From the NCBI GenBank assembly GCA_020636895.1, contig JACJWZ010000001.1:124001-188000 (forward strand): a stretch of 64,000 bases of DNA. Direction: 5' to 3'. Source of the DNA: Thermoleophilales bacterium. GTDB taxonomy: Bacteria; Actinomycetota; Thermoleophilia; Solirubrobacterales; 70-9. The position numbers and the translations under genes were made by a program. The notes under the pieces were generated by a model that did not search any database, had not been told where the DNA came from, and saw nothing but the letters and a program-made list of their open reading frames with translations. This document shows positions 40,469 through 48,840 of the stretch, in pieces (the first letter of the stretch is position 1; each line of letters begins with the position of its first letter).

Positions 40469-42389
40469 CACCGCGATGCTAGCGCTCGCTCTGCTCTCGC
40501 CCGCGGCCGCGGGGGCTGCTCAGGGCGGCGACGACTACGGGAGCGCACCCGCCGGGACCGCTCCCCGCGTGACGATCGCGGTGCTGCCGCCCGGTACGGA
40601 CCTCGAGGCGATCACCGACGCGGTGCCGGGGATCGCGCCCGGGCTGCTCGGCGGCGGCCTCGGCACGGTGCCGGTCGCCCAGAGCTACCTCGACATGACG
40701 CAGGGGAGTCGTCTCGCGCAGAGCCTCTACCCGAAGGTGCTGCCGCCGGTCTACGTGACCGGCGACCGCGTGCCGGAGCGGATCTGGCGCCAGGTCCGTA
40801 CCCGAGCCGCCAAGGCCCCGGCTGACATCGTGCCCGGGCTGCTCGCCGACGAGCTACGCCGCAACGGCGTCCCGATCGCCGCGGCGCCCGAGGCCGGCTC
40901 GGCGGCGCTGATCGCGGTCGATCGGCGCGGGCGGATCGCACGGATCCGCGGTTGCGAGCCCGGTGATTGCCCAGGCGCGAGCGTCGTCAGCACCGATCTC
41001 GCGGGCCTCACGCTGATCGCCGAGCGCGTCGAGGGCGACGACATGCTGGTCGCCATCGAGCGGCCAACCGGCGATGCGGGCGGGAGCGAGTTGCTCTCCG
41101 CCGGGATCCTCGGCTCGGGGTTCGACGGCGACCTCGTCTCTTCGACGACGCGGATGGACGGCTACGTGCTCGGGACCGACATCCTTCCGACAGTCCTCGC
41201 CCGCTACGGGATCGATCCTCCCGAAGGCATCACCGGACGTGAGATCGAGGGCAGCGGCGGCGAGGCGGATCCGGCAGCGGTGAGCGCCGCCGGCGACCGC
41301 CTCGGCGTCGTCCGCGAGCGCCGCTCGGCCGTGCTCGGCGTGAACCTCATGGTCTGGGTCGGCCTGACCTTGCTGGCGAGCGCCATCTGGCGCCGCCGCG
41401 GTGCCCGCGTGGGCCTGACGCTGATCGCGACCGCCATGGCGCTCGTCCCGGCGATGCTGCTGCTCACGGCGGCGCTGGCGCCGTCGCTTTTGACCGAGCG
41501 GCTGATCGTCGGCATCGGCGCCCCGGCGCTCGCCGCGCTGCTGCTGCTCACGGCGCGGGCGCTCGGCGTCGAGCGGCCCGGCTACCTCGCGTTCGCCGCC
41601 GCCTCCGGACTCTCGGTCGGTGCCGAAGCGCTCGACATCGTGGCCGGGTCGCCGCTGACGGCGCGCTCGCTGATCGGTCCCAATCCAGCGCTCGGCGTCC
41701 GCTTCTTCGGGATCGGCAACGAACTCGAGGCGACGATCGGCGTCCTGCTCATGCTCGGAACGGGGGCCGCGCTGAGCTCGCTGGCGCCGCGGGCAACGCC
41801 TTCGCGGATCGCCGCTGCCATCGTCTTCGTCACGGTCCTCGCGGTGCTGGTCTTCGCCCCGGGCCGGCTCGGTGCCGACGTCGGCGCGGCGATCACCTTC
41901 CCCGCCGGCGCCGCGATCGCGGTGATCGTGGCGCTGCGCCTCGGCTGGAGGCAGTCACTGCTCGTCCTGCTGGCGCCGGTCGCCGCCGTCGCGCTCCTGC
42001 TGCTGATCGATCTTGCCACCGGTGGCGACGCCCACCTCTCCCGCTCGGTTCTCGGCGCGGGTGGCATCGGCGACCTCGAGGACGTGCTGACGCGGCGGGT
42101 CAAGGCGGCGCTGCGCTCCTTCCCCAACTACAGCGACTCGCCCTTCTTCATCGCGGCGGTGTTCGGGATCGTCGCCGGCATCCTGCAGCGACGGCGCATC
42201 GCCTCCTGGCTCAGCGGCGACCGCGCAGCGCAGGCGGGCCTCGCCGGCGCGATCGGCGCGACCGTGATCGGCACCGTCGCCAACGACTCGGCCGCGCTCC
42301 TGCTGATGGTCGGAACCGGCTTCATCGCGGCGTTCTGCGGCCTCGCCTGGGCGGTCGGAGACCCGGCAGACCACCGCTCCGGCCGTTAG
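40449..42389 (+). CDS. Membrane protein with extracytoplasmic alkaline-phosphatase-like domain
   Basis: About 646 residues. A signal peptide ('SAITAMLALALLSPAAAG') leads to an exported domain of about 270 residues. This contains 'TDILPTVLARYGIDPPEG', resembling the closing strand-helix of alkaline phosphatase/sulfatase-like enzymes, but I see no metal site, so activity is doubtful. Nine or so membrane helices follow from about residue 295, with 'GRLGADVGAAITFPAGA' in a loop. The ATG at 40449 gives a proper signal peptide with a basic start; 40476 would leave no basic residues. It overlaps the hemQ 5' end antisense by 20 nt. Confidence 0.65.
   Translation: MNVRSAITAMLALALLSPAAAGAAQGGDDYGSAPAGTAPRVTIAVLPPGTDLEAITDAVPGIAPGLLGGGLGTVPVAQSYLDMTQGSRLAQSLYPKVLPPVYVTGDRVPERIWRQVRTRAAKAPADIVPGLLADELRRNGVPIAAAPEAGSAALIAVDRRGRIARIRGCEPGDCPGASVVSTDLAGLTLIAERVEGDDMLVAIERPTGDAGGSELLSAGILGSGFDGDLVSSTTRMDGYVLGTDILPTVLARYGIDPPEGITGREIEGSGGEADPAAVSAAGDRLGVVRERRSAVLGVNLMVWVGLTLLASAIWRRRGARVGLTLIATAMALVPAMLLLTAALAPSLLTERLIVGIGAPALAALLLLTARALGVERPGYLAFAAASGLSVGAEALDIVAGSPLTARSLIGPNPALGVRFFGIGNELEATIGVLLMLGTGAALSSLAPRATPSRIAAAIVFVTVLAVLVFAPGRLGADVGAAITFPAGAAIAVIVALRLGWRQSLLVLLAPVAAVALLLLIDLATGGDAHLSRSVLGAGGIGDLEDVLTRRVKAALRSFPNYSDSPFFIAAVFGIVAGILQRRRIASWLSGDRAAQAGLAGAIGATVIGTVANDSAALLLMVGTGFIAAFCGLAWAVGDPADHRSGR
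40476..40481 (-). promoter_or_regulatory. -10 box of hemQ
   Basis: TAGCAT on the minus strand, 7 nt before the ATG at 40468; it lies in the N-terminal codons of the divergent gene. Confidence 0.5.
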
Positions 42390-42392
42390 GCT
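42387..42392 (+). promoter_or_regulatory. -10 box of the glycosyltransferase-flippase gene
   Basis: TAGGCT, 13 nt before the ATG at 42406. The TAG is also the upstream gene's stop codon. Confidence 0.4.
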
Positions 42393-42405
42393 CCGCCCGA
42401 AGAAG

Positions 42406-44769
42406 ATGCGCATCGCCCTCGTCAGTCCCTACTCGTGGACGTACGAAGGGGGCGTCAACCGGCATGTTCAGGCGCTCGCCGAGCACCTGATCGGACGGGA
42501 TCACGAAGTCCGCGTCCTTGCACCCTGGGACCCGCCGGACCGCCTCAGCCGTACGTTGCACCGCGGCGCCGAGCCTCGGGAGCGCCCCATGCCCGATTAC
42601 CTGACCTCGCTCGGGCGCACGGTCGGGATCGGCTCCAACGGCGCCGTCTCGAACCTGTCCGTCTTCCCCACCGGAGTGAGCCGCCTGCGCACCGAGCTCG
42701 CGGCCGGCGACTTCGACGTCGTGCACGTGCACGAGCCTCCGGCGCCCGTCGTCGGCTGGGACGCGTGCTCGTTCCGAGGCGCGCCCGTGGTCGGCACCTT
42801 CCACGCCTACGCGCCGAAGTGGGTCCCCAACAACATCGCCGTGCTGATGGGCGCGCGGCGCAAGTTCAACCAGCTCAGCGCCCGCATCGCCGTCTCCGAG
42901 GCGGCGGAGTGGACGGGGCTGCGCTGGTTCGGCGGCAACTACGAGATCGTCCCCAACGGCGTCGACCTGACCGCGGCCCCGCCGCCCGAAGCCGTCGAGC
43001 GCATCCACGCCGACCACCCGGGGACCGAGCTCCGAGTTCTCTTCATCGGCCGCGCCGAGGAGCGCAAGGGCCTCCCGATCCTGCTGCGCGCATTCGAGGC
43101 GCTCGCCGAGCAGGTGCCGGCGCGGCTCGCGATCGTCGGGACCGAGCCGGAAGAGGTCGCGCGCTCGATCGCCGACCCGGAGGCGCTCGCCTCGATCGAC
43201 TCCCTCGGCCGGGTGAGCCGCGAGGAGCTCTGGCACCAGCTCGTCGCCGCGGACGTGCTCTGCGCGCCCTCGCTCTCGGGGGAGAGCTTCGGAATGGTGC
43301 TCACCGAGGCCTTCGCCGCGGGTACGCCCGTGATCGCCTCCGACATCGCCGGCTACTCCGACGTCGTCAGCGACGGCGTCGACGGTGTCCTGATCCCGCC
43401 GGGCGACCCGCAGCGGCTCGCCGAGGAGCTGCAGCGCATGCACCTCGAGCCCGAGCGCCGGATCGAGATGGGCGCCCGGGCCCGGGCCAGCGCGGAGCGC
43501 TTCGGCTGGGAGCGGGTGACGACGAGGATCGAGCGCGTCTACGAGCGCGCGATGCACGTGCCGCAGCCCGCCGACGGCATCGCCCGTGCCTTCCGTCGCC
43601 TCGGCATCGTCTCCGCCGACGGCCTTCCCCGCGTGCCGGCGGAGCGGCTGCCCTCACCGGACCCGGCGCCGGTCCAGGTGGGATCGAAGCGGCGGCGCAT
43701 CGCCCGCCGCGCCGGTCTCGCCGCGGCCGCGGTCGTCGGCATCGGCCTGACCGTGCTCGCCGCGCAGAAGATCGGCTTCGACAGCGTCGTCGAGAGCGCC
43801 GTCCGATCCAACTTCGCCTGGATCCTGATCGCGTTCGCGCTGATGTGCGCGTCGATGTTCTTCCGGGCGGGGGCCTGGTACCTGGTCTCGCGCGCGGCGC
43901 TTCCCCACGCGCGGCTGCGGCAGCGCGACTTCACCTCCGCGACGATGATCGGGGTGCTGATGTCGGCGACCCTGCCCGCCCGCGTCGGCGAGCCCGCCAG
44001 GGCGATGATCATCTCGCGCCGGATCGGCCGCTTCCGCGAGACGTTCCCGGTGCTGCTCGGCACGCTCGTCTCCCAGACCGTGCTGAACATCGTCGCGCTC
44101 GTCCTGCTCGGCCTCATCATCGTCTCGACGACCGATCTCTTCCATCGCAGCTCCGAGCATCTCTTCGTGGTCAGCATCGCGCCGGCGCTCCTCCTGCTCG
44201 CGGTGATCGCGGCTCCGTTCCTGGTCCGCCGCTCCGGCTCGGGCCGTGTGGCCCGCATGATCCGCTCGGCCCGTGCCGCCATGGTCCGCGTGCGCCGTGG
44301 CCTCTACGTCTTCCGCGATCCCCGCCGCGGGCCCGCCGCCGCCGCCTCGCAGCTGTGGGCCTGGGTGATCCAGGTCGCCGCCTGCTACGCGCTCAGCGTC
44401 GCGATGGGGCTCGACGCGCAGATGGGGATCGGTGGCGCCGCTGCCGTCCTCTTCGCGGTCAACGTCACCGCGATCGTCCCCGCGACCCCCTCCAACATCG
44501 GCGTCTTCCAGCTCGCGATCATCAGCGTGCTCAGCACCGGCTACGGCGTCGATTCCGCCGACGCTCTCGCCTACGGGATCATCCTGCAGGCCGTCGAGAT
44601 CGCGACCGCGGTCGGGCTCGGCATCCCGGCCCTCGTCCGCGAGGGCATGAGCTGGTCCGACGTGCGCCTGCGCGCGATCAGCGCCGCCCCCGTCCGCCTG
44701 CAGCCGCCCGCGCGAGTGAAGGCGGCCGCGGCCGCGAAGGAGGGCGTGGGCGAGGGAGCGGCGGGGTAG
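42406..44769 (+). CDS. Glycosyltransferase family 4 fused to a flippase-like membrane domain
   Basis: 787 residues in two parts. Residues 1-390 are a GT-B glycosyltransferase close to phosphatidylinositol mannosyltransferase (PimA-like): 'YSWTYEGGVNRHVQALAEHL', 'VPNGVD', 'FIGRAEERKGLPILL' and 'ESFGMVLTEAFAAGTPVIAS' (donor and catalytic Glu region). After a linker, residues about 425-760 carry seven or eight membrane helices of the lysylphosphatidylglycerol-synthase-TM/UPF0104 family ('LPARVGEPARAMIISRRIGR', 'TAIVPATPSNIGVFQL'). That family is found as lipid flippases or membrane sugar-acceptor partners. I infer that one protein glycosylates a lipid and moves it across the membrane. Divergent context gives no partner. 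Confidence 0.88.
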   Translation: MRIALVSPYSWTYEGGVNRHVQALAEHLIGRDHEVRVLAPWDPPDRLSRTLHRGAEPRERPMPDYLTSLGRTVGIGSNGAVSNLSVFPTGVSRLRTELAAGDFDVVHVHEPPAPVVGWDACSFRGAPVVGTFHAYAPKWVPNNIAVLMGARRKFNQLSARIAVSEAAEWTGLRWFGGNYEIVPNGVDLTAAPPPEAVERIHADHPGTELRVLFIGRAEERKGLPILLRAFEALAEQVPARLAIVGTEPEEVARSIADPEALASIDSLGRVSREELWHQLVAADVLCAPSLSGESFGMVLTEAFAAGTPVIASDIAGYSDVVSDGVDGVLIPPGDPQRLAEELQRMHLEPERRIEMGARARASAERFGWERVTTRIERVYERAMHVPQPADGIARAFRRLGIVSADGLPRVPAERLPSPDPAPVQVGSKRRRIARRAGLAAAAVVGIGLTVLAAQKIGFDSVVESAVRSNFAWILIAFALMCASMFFRAGAWYLVSRAALPHARLRQRDFTSATMIGVLMSATLPARVGEPARAMIISRRIGRFRETFPVLLGTLVSQTVLNIVALVLLGLIIVSTTDLFHRSSEHLFVVSIAPALLLLAVIAAPFLVRRSGSGRVARMIRSARAAMVRVRRGLYVFRDPRRGPAAAASQLWAWVIQVAACYALSVAMGLDAQMGIGGAAAVLFAVNVTAIVPATPSNIGVFQLAIISVLSTGYGVDSADALAYGIILQAVEIATAVGLGIPALVREGMSWSDVRLRAISAAPVRLQPPARVKAAAAAKEGVGEGAAG

Positions 44770-44815
44770 GCGCGCTTCGCCTTCGCCCGCGCCGTGAGCG
44801 GCTCGTAGCCCCCGC

Positions 44816-44821
44816 TATCCT
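44816..44821 (+). promoter_or_regulatory. -10 box of the metH riboswitch transcript
   Basis: TATCCT placed so that transcription would start just at the 5' end of the riboswitch. Confidence 0.45.
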
Positions 44822-44827
44822 TGAGCG

Positions 44828-44930
44828 CTCAAGCCATCCAGAGCGGCTGAGGGACCCGGACCTCTGAGGCCGCCGCAACCGGCGAAGCTTCCGAGCCGAG
44901 CACGGTGCGACAGCCGGGATCGATGGAGGA
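44828..44930 (+). promoter_or_regulatory. SAM riboswitch (SAM-I/SAM-IV clan) upstream of metH
   Basis: Conserved core in order: CCAGAGCGGCTGAGGGA, CCGGACCTCTGAGG, CCGCCGCAACCGG and ACGGTGCGACAGCC, matching the AGAG-GAGGGA, GCAACC and GGTGC blocks of the S-box clan. P1 can be formed by CCATC (44834-44838) and GATGG (44922-44926). It binds S-adenosylmethionine and would lower metH expression when SAM is plentiful. SAM-I versus SAM-IV cannot be separated by eye. Confidence 0.85.
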
Positions 44931-44934
44931 CCAC

Positions 44935-44982
44935 TTGAACGCCACGCCGAACCACACCCCCGAGCAGGACCCGCACGCATGA
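44935..44982 (+). CDS. Possible leader peptide overlapping metH start
   Basis: A 15-codon frame from TTG 44935 (or 19 codons from ATG 44923) ends with TGA that overlaps the metH ATG (ATGA). GGAGG at 44925-44929 is a ribosome site for the TTG, and its first bases are part of riboswitch P1. Fourteen of 15 third positions are G or C. This would let SAM binding close the leader's ribosome site and, by coupling, metH. Speculative. Confidence 0.3.
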   Translation: MNATPNHTPEQDPHA

Positions 44983-47900
44983 GCGCCGAGCGCGACATCC
45001 TCGCCGCCGCGCGCGAGCGGATCGTCGTCTACGACGGCGGCATGGGCGCGACGCTGGAGCGCTTCGAGCTGTCCGAGGAGGACTACGGCGGGCTCAAGGG
45101 CAAGTGCCACGAGGCGCTGGTCCTGCATCGCCCCGATGTCATCGAGGGCGTCCATCAGTCGATGCTGGATGCCGGGGCGCAGGTCGTCGAGACCGACACC
45201 TTCCAGGGCTCCCGCCTGAAGCTCGACGAGTGGGGGCTCGCCGAGCACACGGTCGAGATCAACCGCAAGGCGGCGGAGATCGCTCGCGAGGCCGCGGGCG
45301 CCGACCGCTTCGTCGCCGGCTCGATCGGCCCCACGGGCTTCCTGCCCGCAAGCGACGATCCGACGCTTGGGAACATCACGTTCGCCGAGCTGGCCGAGGT
45401 CTTCGACGAGCAGGCGGGCGCGCTCGTGGAGGGCGGCGCCGACCTGATCATCATCGAGACCGCGCAGGACATCCTCGAGGTGCGCGCGGCGATCGTCGGC
45501 GCGCGCGAGTCGTTCAAGCGGGTCGGGCGCAGCGTCCCGATCCAGGTCTCCGTCTCCCTGCTTCCCAACGGCGGCAAGATGCTCCTCGGCACCGACATCC
45601 AGGCCGTCCTGACGATCCTCGAGGGGATGAGGGTCGACATCGTCGGGCTCAACTGCTCGACCGGCCCCGAGGACATGCGGGACGCGATCCGCTACCTCGG
45701 CGAGACCGCGAGCGTCCCCGTGCACTGCATTCCCAACGCCGGCCTGCCCCTGCAGGGACCGGACGGCGAGACGATCTTCCCCGAGACGCCCGAGCAGATC
45801 TCGGCGGCGCTCGGCGGCTTCGTCGAGCGCTACGGCGTCTCGATCGTCGGCGGCTGCTGCGGGACGACTCCCGAGCACATCGCCGCGATCGCCGAGCGGG
45901 TCGAGGGCCTCGTGCCCGGCGAGCGCCCCGAGCCCGGCCCGCCGCGGGTCGCGAGCATGATGACCGCGTTCGACCTCGTGCAGAGCCCGGCGCCGACGCT
46001 GGTCGGCGAGCGGGTCAACTCCCAGGGATCGAAGAAGGCGAAGGAGATGCTTCTCGCCGACGACTACGACGGGCTCGTGCAGGTCGCCGAGGACCAGGTC
46101 AACGGCGGCGCCCACGTGCTCGACGTCTGCGTCGCGCTGACCGAGCGCCAGGACGAGGACGTGCAGATGGGGGAGACCGTCAGCCGGATCTCCCTGACCC
46201 AGCCCGCGCCGATCCAGATCGACTCGACCGAGCCCGAGGTGATCGAGGCCGCGCTCGAGCGCATCCCCGGTCGCGCGATCGTCAACTCCACCAACCTCGA
46301 GGCCGGCCGCGAGAAGCTCGATCGGATCGTGCCGCTGGCGATCAAGCACGGGGCGGCGCTGATCGCGCTCACGATCGACCCCGAGGGGATGGGGAAGACC
46401 CGCGAGCGCAAGCTCGAGATCGCCAAGGAGATCCACCGCCTCGCCTGCGAGGAGCATGGGCTCGACCCCGAGCTGCTGATCTTCGACGCGCTCACCTTCA
46501 CGCTCACCACGGGTGACGAGGAGTGGAAGCCGTCGGCGATCGAGACGATCGAGGGCATCCGCCTGATCAAGTCCGAGCTGCCCGGCGTGAAGACCTCGCT
46601 CGGCGTCTCCAACGTCTCCTTCGGGATCTCGCCCGGCGCCCGCGCGGTCCTCAACTCGACCTTCCTGCACCACTGCGTCGAGGCCGGTCTCGACCTCGCG
46701 ATGGTCAACCCGAACCACATCACCCCCTACGGGGAGATCCCCGCCGACGAGCGCGAGCTCGCGGACGACCTCGTCTTCAACCGCTCCGATGACGCGCTCG
46801 AGAAGTTCATCGCGCACTTCGAGAGCAAGGGACCGGAGGAGGAGGTCTCGGCCGCCGACGCGACCGCGGGCATGGAGCCCGAGGAGGCGCTCCACTTCCA
46901 CATCCTGCGCCGCAAGAAGGACGGGGTCGAGGACTGGATCGACCGCTCCGTCGAGAAGATCGGCGCGGTCCCGACCCTCAACGACGTCCTGCTGCCGGCG
47001 ATGAAGGAGGTCGGCGACAAGTTCGGCGCCGGCGAGCTGATCCTGCCGTTCGTGCTGCAGTCGGCGGAGGTGATGAAGAAGGCGGTCGCCCGGCTCGAGA
47101 ACTACCTCGACCGGATCGAGGGCCACACGAAGGGAACCGTCGTGATCGCGACGGTCTTCGGTGACGTGCACGACATCGGCAAGTCGCTCGTCAACACGAT
47201 CCTGACCAACAACGGCTACACCGTCGTCGACCTCGGCAAGCAGGTCCCCGTCGAGCAGATCATCGACGCTGCGGTCGAGCACGACGCCGACGCGATCGGC
47301 CTCTCGGCGCTCCTCGTCTCGACCTCCAAGCAGATGCCGGCCTGCATCGGCGAGCTGCACGAGCGCGGGCACGAGTTCCCGGTGCTGATCGGTGGCGCCG
47401 CGATCAACCGTGATTTCGGCCGCCGCGCGCTCTACCCGAAGGGGAGGGAGTCCAACGAGATCTACGCGCCGGGCGTCTTCTACTGCAAGGACGCCTTCGC
47501 GGGGCTCGACACGATGGACGCGCTCGTGGACGCAGAAGCGCGCTCGACACTGGTCGAGCGGATCCGCGGCGAGGCCGAGGCGCTGCGCAACAAGGCCGAG
47601 GTCCCCGACGATTCACCGCCGACCGATGACGACTCGGTTCGCTCGGCCGTCAGCACCGATGCGCCGATCCCCTCGCCGGATTCGTTCGGTGTCCGCGATG
47701 TCGAGGTCGACCTCGACGAGGTCTTCCCCTATCTCGACCGCCACGTGCTCTTCAAGCTCCACTGGGGCGGGCGCGGCGTCAAGGGCGAGGCGTGGCGCAA
47801 GATCGTCGAGGGCGACGGCACCGACGAGGGCTTCGCGCCCAAGCTCGAGCGCATGTGGGCCGAGCAGGACTACCTGCGGCCGAAGGCCCGGGTCGGCTTC

Positions 47901-48575
47901 TTCCCCTGCAACGCCGACGGCAACGAGCTCGTGATCTTCGATCCCGACGATCCCGACACCGAGCTCGAGCGCCTGACCTTCCCGCGCCAGCCCAAGCACG
48001 ACCGGATCTGCCTCGCGGACTTCTTCCGCCCAATCGACGACCCCTCCGGGGAGCGCGACGTGGTCGCGCTGCAGGGGGTCACGGTCGGGCCCGAGGTGAC
48101 CGAGCGGATCGAGCAGCTCGAGAGCGACGGCGAGTTCGCCGAGCAGCTCTTCGTCCACGGGCTCGGCGTGCAGGCCGCCGAGGGCCTCGCGGAGTGGCTG
48201 CACCACGAGGTCCGCTCCGAGCTCGCGATCGGCGACGGCCAGGGGCGCCGCTACTCCTGGGGCTACCCCGCCTGCCCGGATCAGTCCGAGCACGAGAAGG
48301 TCTGGCGCCTGCTCGGCCTCGAGGAGATCGGGATGACGCTCTCGGGCGGCTACGCGGTCGAGCCGGAGCAGTCGACGGTGGCGATCATCGCCCACCATCC
48401 GCAGGCGGTCTACTTCGGCATGAAGTCGGGCTTCGTCCCCGACGAGCCGAAGCAGGACGAGCTCATCGCCGGTACCGAGCGCGGCGGCGAGCTCCCGACC
48501 GACGACGAGTTCGAGGGCGACGGCACGATCGAGGCCGAGGTGGACGAGCCGGCGGGAGACGCGTCGCCGGCTTAG
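44979..48575 (+). CDS. metH: Cobalamin-dependent methionine synthase
   Basis: 1198 residues with all four MetH modules. Homocysteine domain (about 1-310) with zinc Cys in 'VGLNCSTGP' and 'VGGCCGTTPEH'. Pterin/methyl-folate domain (about 330-600, 'LVGERVNSQGSKKAKEML'). Cobalamin domain with 'GDVHDIGKSLVNTIL', where His731 is the lower axial ligand. Activation (AdoMet) domain (about 910-1180, 'EGLAEWLHHEVRSELAI', 'YSWGYPACPDQSEH'). It methylates homocysteine to methionine from methyl-THF. The SAM riboswitch directly upstream gives feedback control. The tail after 1170 is acidic. Confidence 0.97.
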   Translation: MSAERDILAAARERIVVYDGGMGATLERFELSEEDYGGLKGKCHEALVLHRPDVIEGVHQSMLDAGAQVVETDTFQGSRLKLDEWGLAEHTVEINRKAAEIAREAAGADRFVAGSIGPTGFLPASDDPTLGNITFAELAEVFDEQAGALVEGGADLIIIETAQDILEVRAAIVGARESFKRVGRSVPIQVSVSLLPNGGKMLLGTDIQAVLTILEGMRVDIVGLNCSTGPEDMRDAIRYLGETASVPVHCIPNAGLPLQGPDGETIFPETPEQISAALGGFVERYGVSIVGGCCGTTPEHIAAIAERVEGLVPGERPEPGPPRVASMMTAFDLVQSPAPTLVGERVNSQGSKKAKEMLLADDYDGLVQVAEDQVNGGAHVLDVCVALTERQDEDVQMGETVSRISLTQPAPIQIDSTEPEVIEAALERIPGRAIVNSTNLEAGREKLDRIVPLAIKHGAALIALTIDPEGMGKTRERKLEIAKEIHRLACEEHGLDPELLIFDALTFTLTTGDEEWKPSAIETIEGIRLIKSELPGVKTSLGVSNVSFGISPGARAVLNSTFLHHCVEAGLDLAMVNPNHITPYGEIPADERELADDLVFNRSDDALEKFIAHFESKGPEEEVSAADATAGMEPEEALHFHILRRKKDGVEDWIDRSVEKIGAVPTLNDVLLPAMKEVGDKFGAGELILPFVLQSAEVMKKAVARLENYLDRIEGHTKGTVVIATVFGDVHDIGKSLVNTILTNNGYTVVDLGKQVPVEQIIDAAVEHDADAIGLSALLVSTSKQMPACIGELHERGHEFPVLIGGAAINRDFGRRALYPKGRESNEIYAPGVFYCKDAFAGLDTMDALVDAEARSTLVERIRGEAEALRNKAEVPDDSPPTDDDSVRSAVSTDAPIPSPDSFGVRDVEVDLDEVFPYLDRHVLFKLHWGGRGVKGEAWRKIVEGDGTDEGFAPKLERMWAEQDYLRPKARVGFFPCNADGNELVIFDPDDPDTELERLTFPRQPKHDRICLADFFRPIDDPSGERDVVALQGVTVGPEVTERIEQLESDGEFAEQLFVHGLGVQAAEGLAEWLHHEVRSELAIGDGQGRRYSWGYPACPDQSEHEKVWRLLGLEEIGMTLSGGYAVEPEQSTVAIIAHHPQAVYFGMKSGFVPDEPKQDELIAGTERGGELPTDDEFEGDGTIEAEVDEPAGDASPA

Positions 48576-48595
48576 GTGGCGGGTCGGCGTATGGC

Positions 48596-48678
48596 GGCCG
48601 GGCGGCGGGGGAGCCGCCTCGCCTTAGCGCCTCGCTTCGCTCGGGAGGGCGGCGAGTCGGCTCCCCCGCCGCCCGGCC
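48596..48678. terminator. Very long GC-rich hairpin downstream of metH
   Basis: Two 20-bp arms (48596-48615 and 48659-48678) are exact inverse complements, and pairing extends to 27 of 28 positions with a loop of about 27 nt. It lies between metH and the convergent hydrolase gene. Confidence 0.75.
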
Positions 48679-48840
48679 TCGCGTTCGCCGCAGCGACAGC
48701 GCGGCCCCCCGCCCGCTGTCCGGCTTCGTGCGCCGAGTGGTCTGAGTCGGCGAAAAGACCGCCGGATCAGGCCACTCGGTGGGGTTTGCACGCGTCCGGC
48801 CCCGCTGAAGTGGAGAGCCACCCCGCTCGGCTGCAGGCGC

